From: Gammaproteobacteria bacterium
Lineage (GTDB): Bacteria; Pseudomonadota; Gammaproteobacteria; Pseudomonadales; Azotimanducaceae
Assembly: GCA_009840305.1 (NCBI GenBank)
Contig: VXNY01000029.1
Coordinates: 1 to 64,000, forward strand
Length of the DNA: 64,000 bases
Direction of reading: 5' to 3'
In this document: positions 33,349 to 42,155 of the stretch, piece by piece
How the letters are laid out: each line of letters opens with the position of its first letter
Position numbering within the stretch: position 1 is the first letter of the stretch
Made by a program: the position numbers and the translations under genes
Notes under the pieces: generated by a model
What the model was told of the DNA's origin: nothing
Seen by the model: only the letters and a program-made list of their open reading frames with translations
Database searches by the model: none

Positions 33349-34410
33349 ATGCCCATCTTTCGTCTATCACTAGTGCTGCTTGCGTTCGTGTTTACGATAG
33401 ACAGTTTGCGCGCTGAACCGGTAGATTGGTTGTACGATGTAAAGATACCAGTAAGCGAGCGAACTCAAGCAGCGGCAGAAAAAGTACTTCCACGATGCAT
33501 CGAAGTACTGCTAATGCGCTTAACTGGTCTTGCAGATGTTCCAAGAATTCCAGAAGTACAAACAGCGTTTGCGAACTTGAACACCTTTGTGAAACAGTAT
33601 GAATTTACGAAGCTTCCGGTAAATTCTCCGATAGGGATCGGTGACGCACTAGTCGCTCGATTTAATAGCTCCCTGATTCGAGAACTAGTCAAAGAGGCGA
33701 GATTTCCAGTGTGGCCTGCTGACCGACCATCGGTTCTACTTTGGCTGTCCATTCATGAAACGCCTGAATCTGAATTGGTCCGGGATGGGACACCGGTGGC
33801 CTTAGCACTTCGAAGGAGGGCTCTAGAACGCGGTATCGAGCTGGTTATTCCCATTCTGGATCTGCAAGAACATACCACAATCACTTCGTCATCTTTGGTA
33901 GGTCGATTTTGGTCTGATCTCGCCACAGCATCAACAAGGTATAAAGCAGAGTTCGTAGCCGCAGTCTCTTGCCAGAGAGACTTTTTCGGTCGCTATCAAA
34001 CCGATATAACCTATTGGTATCAAGGAACGGAGCAATTCGATCATCGCGTCTTAAGAGCACGCGAGGACATACCGGTTAACGTAGTCGATCACATCGTAGA
34101 TGTTCTCGTTACCAAACATGCTATCGTACGCGAACACGAAGAAATTCATCGTATCGGGGTTATAGATGTTGAAAGTGTAGAGTCTTACGCTGCGGTATTA
34201 AAACTGCTGAATGGGTTAGATTTTGTTGATGACTTCGTGCTTGTTTCACTCGACAACGAGGTATTGATTTTTGACGTGTACACACCATCATCTGCGGAGC
34301 TTTTCGTGGAACTGGTTGATGCGACAGATTCACTTGAAACGGTAGAACTCGAAGAACCTATAACCGAAAAGAAAATCATGCAGCTATTCTCCTGGGCACC
34401 ATCGAAGTGA
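33349..34410 (+). CDS. DUF2066 domain-containing exported protein
   Basis: A 353-residue protein with a Sec signal peptide (about residues 1-22, ending LRAEP). DWLYDVKIPVSERTQAAAEKVL and VLLMRLTG match the start of DUF2066. WPADRPSVLLWLSI and RRALERGIELVIPILD follow in the usual order. The function is unknown; in many gammaproteobacteria it sits between purM and hda, as here. The last third is acidic and Val-rich. Its TGA overlaps the GTG start of the next gene by 4 bp. Confidence 0.87.
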   Translation: MPIFRLSLVLLAFVFTIDSLRAEPVDWLYDVKIPVSERTQAAAEKVLPRCIEVLLMRLTGLADVPRIPEVQTAFANLNTFVKQYEFTKLPVNSPIGIGDALVARFNSSLIRELVKEARFPVWPADRPSVLLWLSIHETPESELVRDGTPVALALRRRALERGIELVIPILDLQEHTTITSSSLVGRFWSDLATASTRYKAEFVAAVSCQRDFFGRYQTDITYWYQGTEQFDHRVLRAREDIPVNVVDHIVDVLVTKHAIVREHEEIHRIGVIDVESVESYAAVLKLLNGLDFVDDFVLVSLDNEVLIFDVYTPSSAELFVELVDATDSLETVELEEPITEKKIMQLFSWAPSK

Positions 34411-35000
34411 TTGATCAGATCCCAAACATTATTTCGGTACTCAGACTCTTTTTAATTGTGCCGGTAGCCTATGGTATCCTGTATAAACACTGGGAGTTTG
34501 TGTTGATCATGCTTGTCATCGCCGGTTTAACCGATTTACTCGATGGTTATGTAGCACGTCGCTTCGAATGGACTTCAAGATTCGGGGAGATTGTGGATCC
34601 AATTGCCGATAAAGTGACCTTTGGTGGTGCGTGTGTGTTACTTACTTTAGAGGGACTTTGGCCCCTATGGCTACTAACTATCGTCCTAGCTCGAGAAGGC
34701 GTGATTCTGGGAGGTGCAGCAGCCTACAAGTTGTTGTATAAGCGTTTGGACATTGAACCAACATTGTTGAGCAAAACCAATACCATCATACTGGTCAGCG
34801 TGATCGTGCTGGAAGTGATCGCGCAAATCGATTTCCAGTATCAGGCAATTGCTGCTAGAGGCTTAGATGTGTGGGGAGGATATGGACTTGTTGCACTGTT
34901 CTCAATCACCTCGGGATTAGATTACGTTCGATTGTGGGGACACCGCGCATACATGGAACACAAGAAACAGAGTTCGACCGATACCGACGAACTAAATTGA
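34407..35000 (+). CDS. CDP-alcohol phosphatidyltransferase family protein
   Basis: A 197-residue membrane enzyme with the complete signature D-x2-DG-x2-AR-x8-G-x3-D-x3-D (starting DLLDGYVARRF, ending IVDPIADK), which binds metal and the CDP-diacylglycerol headgroup. About five or six spans are predicted. PgsA-type phosphatidylglycerophosphate synthase is the nearest function by size and motif, but a cardiolipin-synthase-like or other acceptor is possible. The start is GTG at 34407, inside the previous stop (GTGA), and the gene is followed by hda with a TTGA overlap, so all three are translationally coupled. Confidence 0.85.
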   Translation: MIDQIPNIISVLRLFLIVPVAYGILYKHWEFVLIMLVIAGLTDLLDGYVARRFEWTSRFGEIVDPIADKVTFGGACVLLTLEGLWPLWLLTIVLAREGVILGGAAAYKLLYKRLDIEPTLLSKTNTIILVSVIVLEVIAQIDFQYQAIAARGLDVWGGYGLVALFSITSGLDYVRLWGHRAYMEHKKQSSTDTDELN

Positions 35001-35641
35001 TACATAATTTGGTATTACCTCTAGAACCGAACGAGACCTACACGCGCGAAGGATTTCGTCTCGGAGTTAATCAAAATTTGTTCTCGGCTCTATTTTCACC
35101 GGACCATCTTTGGGTATTCGGAGATTCTGCGGTGGGTAAGACTCACGCGATGCACATATTGGTGTCAGAACTTGATTCTGCGATCCTTGTTTCCGAAGAT
35201 GAATATGAACTGACTGGGTTGGAAGCATTCTCTACAGTAGTGTTCGATGGTATTGAGCGATGGATTGGTAGCGCGGAAAAGGAACGACAGATATTTGGTT
35301 TGTATGAACGCCTAGTGCGAGAAAAACACAGGCTCGTGTTGACTTCTAGGTCTAAGCTTGAAAGACTCGACTTTGCGTTGCCAGACTTAAAGTCTCGAAT
35401 TAGTATGTTCACCCGTTATCACATGTTGCCGGTACCTCCGGGAGAGCAACTAGCTTTTCTGCAAGACCTAGTAAAGAAAAAGGGAGCAACGCTGAGCACA
35501 GACGTTGGACGATATTTGCTTCGGCATCTTACACGGTCGCAGTCCGGGCTGGTTCAAGCTATAGATCGTCTAAATGAGGAATCGATTTTTCGCAATCGAA
35601 ACATCTCTATACCACTTGTTAAGGAAGTATTCAGCCTGTGA
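34997..35641 (+). CDS. hda: DnaA regulatory inactivator Hda
   Basis: A short DnaA-like AAA+ protein that, with the loaded sliding clamp, stimulates ATP hydrolysis by DnaA and so limits initiation. GDSAVGKTH is the P-loop, TVVFDGIERW takes the Walker B place, and SRSKLERLDFALPDLKSRI includes sensor and arginine residues. The reading frame extends further upstream, but conserved sequence begins at IHNLVLPLEPNETY. The TTG at 34997 overlapping the previous stop gives 214 residues, the usual Hda length is about 230. The N-terminal clamp-binding QL-x-LP-like motif is represented only weakly (NLVLPL). Confidence 0.85.
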   Translation: MIHNLVLPLEPNETYTREGFRLGVNQNLFSALFSPDHLWVFGDSAVGKTHAMHILVSELDSAILVSEDEYELTGLEAFSTVVFDGIERWIGSAEKERQIFGLYERLVREKHRLVLTSRSKLERLDFALPDLKSRISMFTRYHMLPVPPGEQLAFLQDLVKKKGATLSTDVGRYLLRHLTRSQSGLVQAIDRLNEESIFRNRNISIPLVKEVFSL

Positions 35642-36705
35642 ATGCTTCCAGTACTATAGTATTTACTGGCGGGGGTACTGCCGGTCACGTATTACCAACA
35701 AAACCTGTCATAGAGAGGTGCCAACATCGAGGAGACCGTGTTGTCTTTATAGGCTCTAAGAGTGGATTAGAACGTCAGCTTGTCGAAGACTGGGATGTTG
35801 AATTCAACGACATTACGGCTGGAAAACTTCGCCGGTATTTGTCATTCGAGAATGTCGTAGATGCGTTTCGCGTACCGATTGGAATATTGCAAGCTCTGTT
35901 TTTGCTATTAAAACTTAAGCCGAACGCGGTCTTTTCTAAAGGCGGGTATGTTGCATTTCCGGTGGTGGTTGCCGCATGGTTGTTGCGGATTCCCGTGGTT
36001 GCCCACGAATCTGATTTGTCGCCCGGTTTGGCGACCCGAATGTGTACACGATTTGTGAGGACTCAATGTGTGTCGTTCGATCAAACAAAAACGAACGCGA
36101 AACGAGTAGTAGTTACCGGTACACCAATACGTGCCGAACTCTTAACTGGTGATGCAGAGAGAGCAAAGTCTTGGCTCAAGCTGGACACGAGATCGAAAGT
36201 AATAGTCGTGGTAGGTGGTAGTCTCGGCGCGGAGGCAATCAATCAAGTCGTACATTCGAGCATCAACAAACTCGCGCAAGAATTCGTAGTGATTCACGTA
36301 TGTGGTAAAGGGAATGTCAATGAGAATTTGCGTTCCGTCGAAAACTATTTTCAGTTTGAATATATCGACGAGCAATGGGGTGATGTACTAGCTCTTGCTG
36401 ATGTTGTTGTTTCGCGATCTGGGGCGAACGCTTTATTTGAACTACTATCTTTGCGTAAACCTAACCTATTAATTCCCTTACCTTTGGCACAAAGTCGCGG
36501 GGACCAGATAGAAAACGCAGAACTCGCGGAAACCAGCGGTTGGAGCGTAGTACTCCCCCAAGATGAATGTAATCAAGAATCACTCATTGCAAAAATTTCA
36601 TCGATCTTTGAAAATTTGACGCAATGGCAAGCAAAATTACAAACTTTTGAAGTCAAGGATAGTGCAAGCTTAATTGTCGCAGAACTTGATCAAGTTCTGA
36701 AGTAG
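35638..36705 (+). CDS. MurG-family glycosyltransferase of the Firmicutes MurG2 type
   Basis: A 355-residue GT28 protein. TGGGTAGHVLPTKPVIE is the N-terminal glycine-rich motif, and the UDP-sugar site includes RSGANALFELL and SRGDQIENAEL. The details GKLRRYLSFENV, FSKGGYVAFPVVVAAW, AHESDLSPGLATRM, VHVCGKGNVNENL and FEYID are those I associate with the second MurG of Bacillus/Clostridium rather than with gammaproteobacterial dcw-cluster MurG. MurG adds GlcNAc to lipid I to form lipid II at the inner membrane; whether this copy does so is unknown. The start is GTG, overlapping the hda stop by 4 bp. Confidence 0.8.
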   Translation: MNASSTIVFTGGGTAGHVLPTKPVIERCQHRGDRVVFIGSKSGLERQLVEDWDVEFNDITAGKLRRYLSFENVVDAFRVPIGILQALFLLLKLKPNAVFSKGGYVAFPVVVAAWLLRIPVVAHESDLSPGLATRMCTRFVRTQCVSFDQTKTNAKRVVVTGTPIRAELLTGDAERAKSWLKLDTRSKVIVVVGGSLGAEAINQVVHSSINKLAQEFVVIHVCGKGNVNENLRSVENYFQFEYIDEQWGDVLALADVVVSRSGANALFELLSLRKPNLLIPLPLAQSRGDQIENAELAETSGWSVVLPQDECNQESLIAKISSIFENLTQWQAKLQTFEVKDSASLIVAELDQVLK

Positions 36706-36805
36706 TGTAGCTATTTGGTTGCTTTGGTCAGTTCATTGGCGAACTTCTGATGTATATTTTGAGTGGTTCAGGGAACCGAGTTTTAGAGATGAAGGAGAGA
36801 GACTA

Positions 36806-38026
36806 TTGGTAGAACCTAAACCGCGTACCGAAAAGTTTCGGATCCAGACATTCAATCAAATCGCAACGCGCGGTCTCAAATTGCTGGCGACGCCTCAGTA
36901 CAGTGTGAGCAAAGAGCAGGACTCTCCACATGCGATCATACTTCGGAGTTTTCCACTCACTACAGACCACTTGACTTCCAACTTGTTAGCGATTGCGCGA
37001 GCGGGCGCGGGAGTAAACAATGTTCCTGTGGACGAGTGCACGGAGCAAGGAATTTTGGTGTTCAACACTCCTGGTGCCAATGCCAATTCTGTCAAAGAAC
37101 TTGTTATAGCAGCGCTCTTGTTGTGTGCTCGAGACGTAATTGGTGGAATCGAATACGTAAACAACTTACCGAACGTTATTCCGGAAGGCGACTTAAAACA
37201 ACATGTAGAGGAAGGCAAGCGTCGTTTTGCAGGTCGAGAATTGTCCGGCCGGACCTTGGGCGTTGTCGGACTGGGCGCGATTGGAACACCCGTTGCGAAT
37301 ATAGCTTGTACCCTAGGGATGCAAGTCCTTGGATACGACCCATTTCTCTCGGAAACTTCTAGACAGAATGTCGACTCACGCGTTGAATTGGTAGACGAAC
37401 TAAAGGATTTGTTTGCGAGAGCACAGTTTATATCTCTTCACGTTCCACTGAGTCCCAAAACTAACGCATTTGTTAATGATGAATTGCTGAACTACTGTCA
37501 CGAGGGTACGTGTATATTGAATTTTGCGCGATCTGAAGTGGTCGCCCCTGACGCGATTTTGCGAGCATTAGAACACGGTCAATTATCTAAGTATTTCATT
37601 GACTTTCCTCGTAGGGAATTTCTTAACCATCCCAAAGTCTTTACCACACCACATCTCGGTGCAAGTACAGCTGAAGCGGAAGAGAATTGTGCTGTTATGG
37701 CAGTTCGACAAATACAAGATTTCTTGGTCAATGGAAACATCGAAAATTCCGTTAACTTTCCATCCGTCAAACTAGAGCGATCTTTAGACTATCGCTTTAC
37801 GATAACAAACTGGAACCAGCCAGGTGTATTGCGGGAAATCTTGGCCGTTTGTTCAAATGTCGGACTCAACATAACAGACATGATTAACAAGAGCAGGGAA
37901 AACGTCGCGTACAACATCCTCGAAGTCGATGGCGAGGTTACTGACTCACTCAGAACGGAGCTGCTTGCAGTGCCAAACGTTGTTCGAGTGCGCGCCTTAG
38001 GACGCAGGAACTCAAACGAACTCTAA
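36806..38026 (+). CDS. serA: D-3-phosphoglycerate dehydrogenase with C-terminal ACT domain
   Basis: This enzyme commits 3-phosphoglycerate to serine synthesis. An open frame extends to 36719, but TTG at 36806 has a strong GAAGGAGAGA ribosome site 5 bp upstream and a natural N-terminus, giving 406 residues. [16 protein letters not shown] is the NAD-binding loop, [15 protein letters not shown] and [20 protein letters not shown] are substrate-domain signatures, and [16 protein letters not shown] holds the catalytic His. The usual NxARGG appears as NFARSEV. An ACT domain from about residue 325 suggests serine feedback. It converges on miaB with a 4-bp overlap of stops. Confidence 0.92.
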   Translation: MVEPKPRTEKFRIQTFNQIATRGLKLLATPQYSVSKEQDSPHAIILRSFPLTTDHLTSNLLAIARAGAGVNNVPVDECTEQGILVFNTPGANANSVKELVIAALLLCARDVIGGIEYVNNLPNVIPEGDLKQHVEEGKRRFAGRELSGRTLGVVGLGAIGTPVANIACTLGMQVLGYDPFLSETSRQNVDSRVELVDELKDLFARAQFISLHVPLSPKTNAFVNDELLNYCHEGTCILNFARSEVVAPDAILRALEHGQLSKYFIDFPRREFLNHPKVFTTPHLGASTAEAEENCAVMAVRQIQDFLVNGNIENSVNFPSVKLERSLDYRFTITNWNQPGVLREILAVCSNVGLNITDMINKSRENVAYNILEVDGEVTDSLRTELLAVPNVVRVRALGRRNSNEL

Positions 38027-39351
38027 GCGTACTCCTCTTCCGCTACGAGTTCGCCACGTAGCGAGTTGGGTAGTGCTTCTGTGATCTTAACATCCACCAA
38101 CGGTAGGGAATCCGCCGGTGCGAAGAAATTTACGACTCGATTGTTCTCGGTCCGTCCCTGCACCGCACCCTCAGTTCGGCGCGAGGGTCCGGTAACCAAC
38201 ACCCGCTGTGTGGTACCGACCATCCTCCGCGCGTGCCTCTCGGCTTGTATTCGAAGCTGTGCCTGTAGTCGTTCAAGACGTTCTTGTTTGACATTCTGAG
38301 GAGTGGGATCCGGCATTGACGCAGCAGGGGTTCCTGGTCGAGCACTGTAGATGAAGCTAAAGGAGATGTCATAGTCAAGTTCTCGAACTAACTTCATCGT
38401 GCCTTCAAAGTCTGCATCCGTTTCACCTGGGAATCCTACGATAAAGTCAGAAGAGAGAGCGATATCAAATCGCGCATCGCGCAACCGACGAATTTTTGAC
38501 TTGTACTCCAACACCGTATGTCCGCGCTTCATCATCGCTAACACTCGGTCGGACCCGGACTGCACGGGTAAGTGTAAATGACTCACGAGTTTAGGAACAG
38601 ATCGGTAGGCTTCAATGAGCGTGTCAGAGAATTCAACGGGATGCGAGGTCGTAAATCGAATTCTTTCCACGCCCTCAACAAGCGAGGTGTAATAGATCAA
38701 TTCCGCTAGATCTGCGGTGCTTCCTTTGAATTCACCTCGATATGCATTGACGTTCTGCCCCAAAAAGTGAATTTCACGAACACCTTGATCGACCAAAGAA
38801 ACAACTTCTTTCATCACGTCATTCACTGGTCGACTAACCTCGGGTCCACGAGTGTATGGGACGACACAGAATGTGCAAAACTTACTACACCCTTCCATGA
38901 TTGAAACGTATGCGGAAACTTGGCTGGTGATGGGAGTGGGTAGGTGGTCGAACTTTTCAATTTCGGGGAAGCTGATGTCTACTACCGGTTTTTTGAGTTG
39001 TCGGGTTTGCTCGATCATCGCAGGCAATCGGTGGAGTGTTTGCGGTCCGAACACGAGATCAACGTAGGGTGCGCGTTTGGTGATTTCTTCTCCTTCTTGC
39101 GAAGCTACACATCCACCTACACCGATTAACAGATTCGGCTTTTTAACTTTCAACTTGCGATAGCGACCGAGTTCGTGGAACACTTTCTCTTGTGCTTTCT
39201 CACGAATTGAACAAGTGTTGACTAAGATGACATCTGCGTCATCCGGTGTGTTGGTACCTTCTGCATCATGGCTCTGCTGCAACAGATCTGACATACGTTG
39301 CGAGTCGTAGTCATTCATTTGGCAACCGTAAGTCTTGACGTAGAGTTTCAT
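38023..39351 (-). CDS. miaB: tRNA-2-methylthio-N6-dimethylallyladenosine synthase MiaB
   Basis: This radical SAM methylthiotransferase modifies A37 of tRNAs reading UNN codons. The N-terminal UPF0004 domain binds an auxiliary cluster through Cys10 ([12 protein letters not shown]), Cys47 ([11 protein letters not shown]) and the Cys of GVGGCVA. The radical SAM motif is [15 protein letters not shown], and a TRAM domain ends the protein. At 442 residues it is family-typical. Its TAG overlaps the TAA of convergent serA. Confidence 0.97.
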   Translation of the reverse strand: MKLYVKTYGCQMNDYDSQRMSDLLQQSHDAEGTNTPDDADVILVNTCSIREKAQEKVFHELGRYRKLKVKKPNLLIGVGGCVASQEGEEITKRAPYVDLVFGPQTLHRLPAMIEQTRQLKKPVVDISFPEIEKFDHLPTPITSQVSAYVSIMEGCSKFCTFCVVPYTRGPEVSRPVNDVMKEVVSLVDQGVREIHFLGQNVNAYRGEFKGSTADLAELIYYTSLVEGVERIRFTTSHPVEFSDTLIEAYRSVPKLVSHLHLPVQSGSDRVLAMMKRGHTVLEYKSKIRRLRDARFDIALSSDFIVGFPGETDADFEGTMKLVRELDYDISFSFIYSARPGTPAASMPDPTPQNVKQERLERLQAQLRIQAERHARRMVGTTQRVLVTGPSRRTEGAVQGRTENNRVVNFFAPADSLPLVDVKITEALPNSLRGELVAEEEYA

Positions 39352-39969
39352 TTGGTTAGACAGGCTTTTTTATTGCAGAAACTAAGTATTCGTGCTACGT
39401 GACTCGATTGAACTGATTCCCAAACGCGGTTTTTGATCGTGAACGTGAATCCTATAAGAATCGTTGATGTTGTAAGCTTCAAAATAAACAATTTCCTAAT
39501 CCGAGTACTGCAACATGCTCACCGGCTATGATCAACCGGTAGTAGCTAGAGTTTTTGTTGTGATCGGGCACTGGAATACTTTTTGAGAATTGAAGCCTCA
39601 ATTTTAGGTCTGTTCACAAATCCCTGCTCTTCGACATCAAATTCGACGATCACTTACATCCACATAGCTCCGGGCGGTATCTAAATTTTTCCATGATAGG
39701 TCAGCTCCCAAATCGAGAGCGGAACCTGACAGTTCGACTCGCCTAAACAGGTCTATCTTCCTCGATACGAACTGAAGCTCATTGAGAGTTTCTCACATTT
39801 GCGGATACTGTTTGTGCAATCTGGCTAATCTTTCTGTCCGGTATATCGTGGATTGCTTCAACATACGCTCCCTGAAAAACACGCACATTAAATATGTACA
39901 TTTTGAGTAGGTTAATTACAGAGCATATTCTGTAGGATTCCATCACTTTGAAGAGTTGTGTCAATATAA
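39352..39969. other. long intergenic region, no gene seen
   Basis: About 620 bp separate the miaB start from the inverted repeat before the DUF4143-type ATPase. It is AT-rich with scattered stops in all frames. A minus-strand frame near 39780-39976 is open for 65 codons but has no recognisable domain or ribosome site. ACCGG...CCGGT near 39520-39540 is a weak inverted repeat. I see no tRNA or rRNA, and no terminator with a T tract beyond short runs. Confidence 0.5.
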
Positions 39970-39995
39970 TTGTCATTTAACGTGTCAAATGACAA
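39970..39995 (+). promoter_or_regulatory. 9-bp inverted repeat overlapping the start codon of the DUF4143-type ATPase
   Basis: TTGTCATTT (39970-39978) and AAATGACAA (39987-39995) are perfect inverted arms around an 8-nt spacer. The ATG start (39989-39991) is in the right arm. Two more TGTCA half-sites lie at about 39959 and 39984. As DNA this looks like a dimeric operator; as RNA the hairpin would hide the start codon. Either would suit self-control, but that is inference. Confidence 0.5.
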
Positions 39996-41146
39996 CTAAA
40001 GTGACGCAAAAAATTTACCCTCGAGCGTTGGACTTGTCGTCTATTCTGAATTCTAGATCCTGTTTTTTCTTAGGACCACGCTTGACCGGGAAGTCCACAC
40101 TGATTCGTGAAACCATTCCAGATGCCTTAGTTTTTGATCTTTTAAGTAACGACGTCTACTTCTCTCTACTCGAAAAATCATTTTCACTTGAAAATGTGGT
40201 TTCTGCGAATACGGATATCGTGGTGATCGACGAGATTCAGAAAGCACCTCAACTACTTGACGAAGTGCATCGACTGATCGAGTTGAAGGGTATACGCTTT
40301 TTACTCACAGGGTCTAGTGCTCGTAAACTCAGAAGAGGAGGAGTGAACCTTTTGGGTGGTCGCGCAGGAACCGTGCACTTTCATCCATTTATAGCCCGGG
40401 AATTAGGAGATGACTTCAAGCTTAAACGCGCTTTGCGCTATGGCACCGTGCCTGCTGTGTACTGTTCTGATGAGCCTAGTCGCGTCCTTCGAGATTACAT
40501 TGGCAATTACCTTCGACAGGAGATAGCCGCTGAAGGAGTCGTGCGTGACCTCCCTGCCTTTGTGCGTTTCCTCGACCTAGCTTCACACTGTAACGCCACT
40601 ATAGTTAACTATGAAAACTTGGCAAGCGACGCTCAAGTTTCTCGCAATACCGTCTACAACTACTTCGATATTCTTAAGGACACACTAATTGCATTTGAAC
40701 TACAGGCTTGGCGACACTCCCCCAAACGTAAACCCATTGTTAGTTCGAAGTATTATCTGTTTGACATTGGCGTGGTGAACGCAATTCAAAGTCGTAGTGC
40801 CTTTCGCTTTGCACAATCGGAAGGATTCTCGTTCGAAACTTGGATGTTGCATGAGATAAGATGTTGGATCAACTACAACGAACGCGACGATGCTTTACAC
40901 TACTGGAGGTCGAACTCCGGCTACGAGGTAGACTTTCTTATCCATGATCATACTGCGATCGAAGTTAAAGCTAAGCCAAATGTCGGAATGCGTGATCTCC
41001 GATCATTAAAAGCACTTAAAGAGGAAGAGATTTTTAAAAATTTCGTTTGTGTGTGCATGGGATCTCTACCGAAGCAAGTCGATGGTATCGAAATACTCCC
41101 CTATATGACCTTTCTGGACTATCTATGGGAAGGTAAGTACGGTTGA
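39989..41146 (+). CDS. AAA_14/DUF4143-family ATPase
   Basis: A 385-residue protein. GPRLTGKST is the P-loop, VVIDEIQKAPQLLDEVHRLIE the Walker B region, and FLLTGSSARKLRRG the sensor segment. The C-terminal DUF4143 part has GNYLRQEIAAEGVVRDLPAFVRF, a predicted helix-turn-helix (LASDAQVSRNTVYNYFDIL) and YEVDFLI...AIEVKAK, a PD-(D/E)xK-like nuclease signature. These proteins are common in bacterial accessory regions; their role is unknown. ATG 39989 is preferred over an upstream GTG (39956) because it begins the conserved region. It is flanked by a long spacer and an unrelated opp operon, so it is probably a mobile or recently gained gene. Confidence 0.87.
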   Translation: MTTKVTQKIYPRALDLSSILNSRSCFFLGPRLTGKSTLIRETIPDALVFDLLSNDVYFSLLEKSFSLENVVSANTDIVVIDEIQKAPQLLDEVHRLIELKGIRFLLTGSSARKLRRGGVNLLGGRAGTVHFHPFIARELGDDFKLKRALRYGTVPAVYCSDEPSRVLRDYIGNYLRQEIAAEGVVRDLPAFVRFLDLASHCNATIVNYENLASDAQVSRNTVYNYFDILKDTLIAFELQAWRHSPKRKPIVSSKYYLFDIGVVNAIQSRSAFRFAQSEGFSFETWMLHEIRCWINYNERDDALHYWRSNSGYEVDFLIHDHTAIEVKAKPNVGMRDLRSLKALKEEEIFKNFVCVCMGSLPKQVDGIEILPYMTFLDYLWEGKYG

Positions 41147-41217
41147 GGACTGCTACAGGAAGCTGAATTTCTATATACGTTGTCAGTGAGGTTTGGTTTC
41201 GTACAGTCGTGGTGCGT

Positions 41218-42153
41218 TTACTTATTACGCACTCTCGGGTCAATCGCGTCCCGCAGCGCGTCGCCGATGTAGTTGACACTCAGTACGGTTAAAGAAATGG
41301 CAAGTCCGGGCCAAATTACCCGTGCCGTCGCGCCTTCAATACCGATAAAGTTTGCTCCGTCAAACAGTAGTCGACCCCATGTAGGGAAGTCTGGAGGGAA
41401 ACCTAACCCTAAAAAAGACAGAGTAGACTCTGTTATGATCGCATTGGCTATCCCTAATGTTGCCGATACCATAATTGGACTCAAAATGTTGGGGAGGATA
41501 TGCTTCGTAATAATGTGCAAACCGGATGTACCCATGCTGGTTGCGGCCAATACGAACTCGCGCTCTTTTATCGCTAGAGTTTCACCTCGGACAATCCGCG
41601 CGGTTTGCATCCAGCTCGTGATCCCAATCCCCAGAACAATAAGAAGGAAGATTCCCCTTTCGGGACCGAATGCCGCTCGTAACGTGTCGCGGAAGAGCAT
41701 GATGATGACCAGCAATAACGGTAATAGCGGCAATGCTAGGAACAGGTCAGTTAGTCGCATTAGTGGTCCATCAAGTCGCTTGTAGTAACCTGCGACCACT
41801 CCAATCGCCGTACCAACACCGAGAGAGAGCAACATTGCCGCAAAACCAACCGCCAGCGCAATTCTGCCACCAGAGAGCATCTGTGCTAGCATGTCACGTC
41901 CTAAGTTGTCGGTACCTAAAGGGTGTTGCCAGGACATCCCTTGATTGCGTACCGCAGTGTCGGTTAGTTGAGGATCAATGCTGTAGACAAGGGGTCCAAT
42001 AAGTACCGCTAACACAATAAATGTGAACACGCCAGCACCAACAAGTGCCCCTTTGTGGTTCTTTAACGCTATCCAAACGATCATCCATGGCGAGGGATGT
42101 TCCCTTGCTTCTTGGATGGATTGACCCGCTCTAGCTAACTTATCGAGCTTCAC
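41218..42153 (-). CDS. oligopeptide ABC transporter permease, OppC/DppC type
   Basis: A 311-residue inner-membrane permease. An N-terminal OppC-type region (SPWMIVWIALKNHKGALVG) precedes HPLGTDNLGRDMLAQML, typical of this family, and the EAA loop (EFVLAATSMGTSGLHIITKHILPN) contacts the ATPase. SFLGLGFPPDFPTWGRLL is the C-terminal family signature. It is the third gene of a substrate-protein/OppB/OppC operon. No OppD or OppF ATPase gene follows; the next gene downstream is the unrelated DUF4143-type ATPase on the other strand. Confidence 0.93.
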   Translation of the reverse strand: MKLDKLARAGQSIQEAREHPSPWMIVWIALKNHKGALVGAGVFTFIVLAVLIGPLVYSIDPQLTDTAVRNQGMSWQHPLGTDNLGRDMLAQMLSGGRIALAVGFAAMLLSLGVGTAIGVVAGYYKRLDGPLMRLTDLFLALPLLPLLLVIIMLFRDTLRAAFGPERGIFLLIVLGIGITSWMQTARIVRGETLAIKEREFVLAATSMGTSGLHIITKHILPNILSPIMVSATLGIANAIITESTLSFLGLGFPPDFPTWGRLLFDGANFIGIEGATARVIWPGLAISLTVLSVNYIGDALRDAIDPRVRNK

Positions 42154-42155
42154 GA

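Noticed and set aside
33255-33356. N-terminal extension of purM to the ATG at 33356
   Set aside because: The added 34 residues are not conserved and would overlap the start of the divergent DUF2066 gene; ATG 33254 gives the family N-terminus.
39520-39545. ACCGG...CCGGT repeat after miaB as a terminator
   Set aside because: It lies upstream of miaB (a minus-strand gene), the stem is short with a 10-nt loop, and no T tract follows.
39779-39976. 65-codon minus-strand ORF before the DUF4143-type ATPase
   Set aside because: It has no domain or ribosome site, and it runs through the operator-like repeat.
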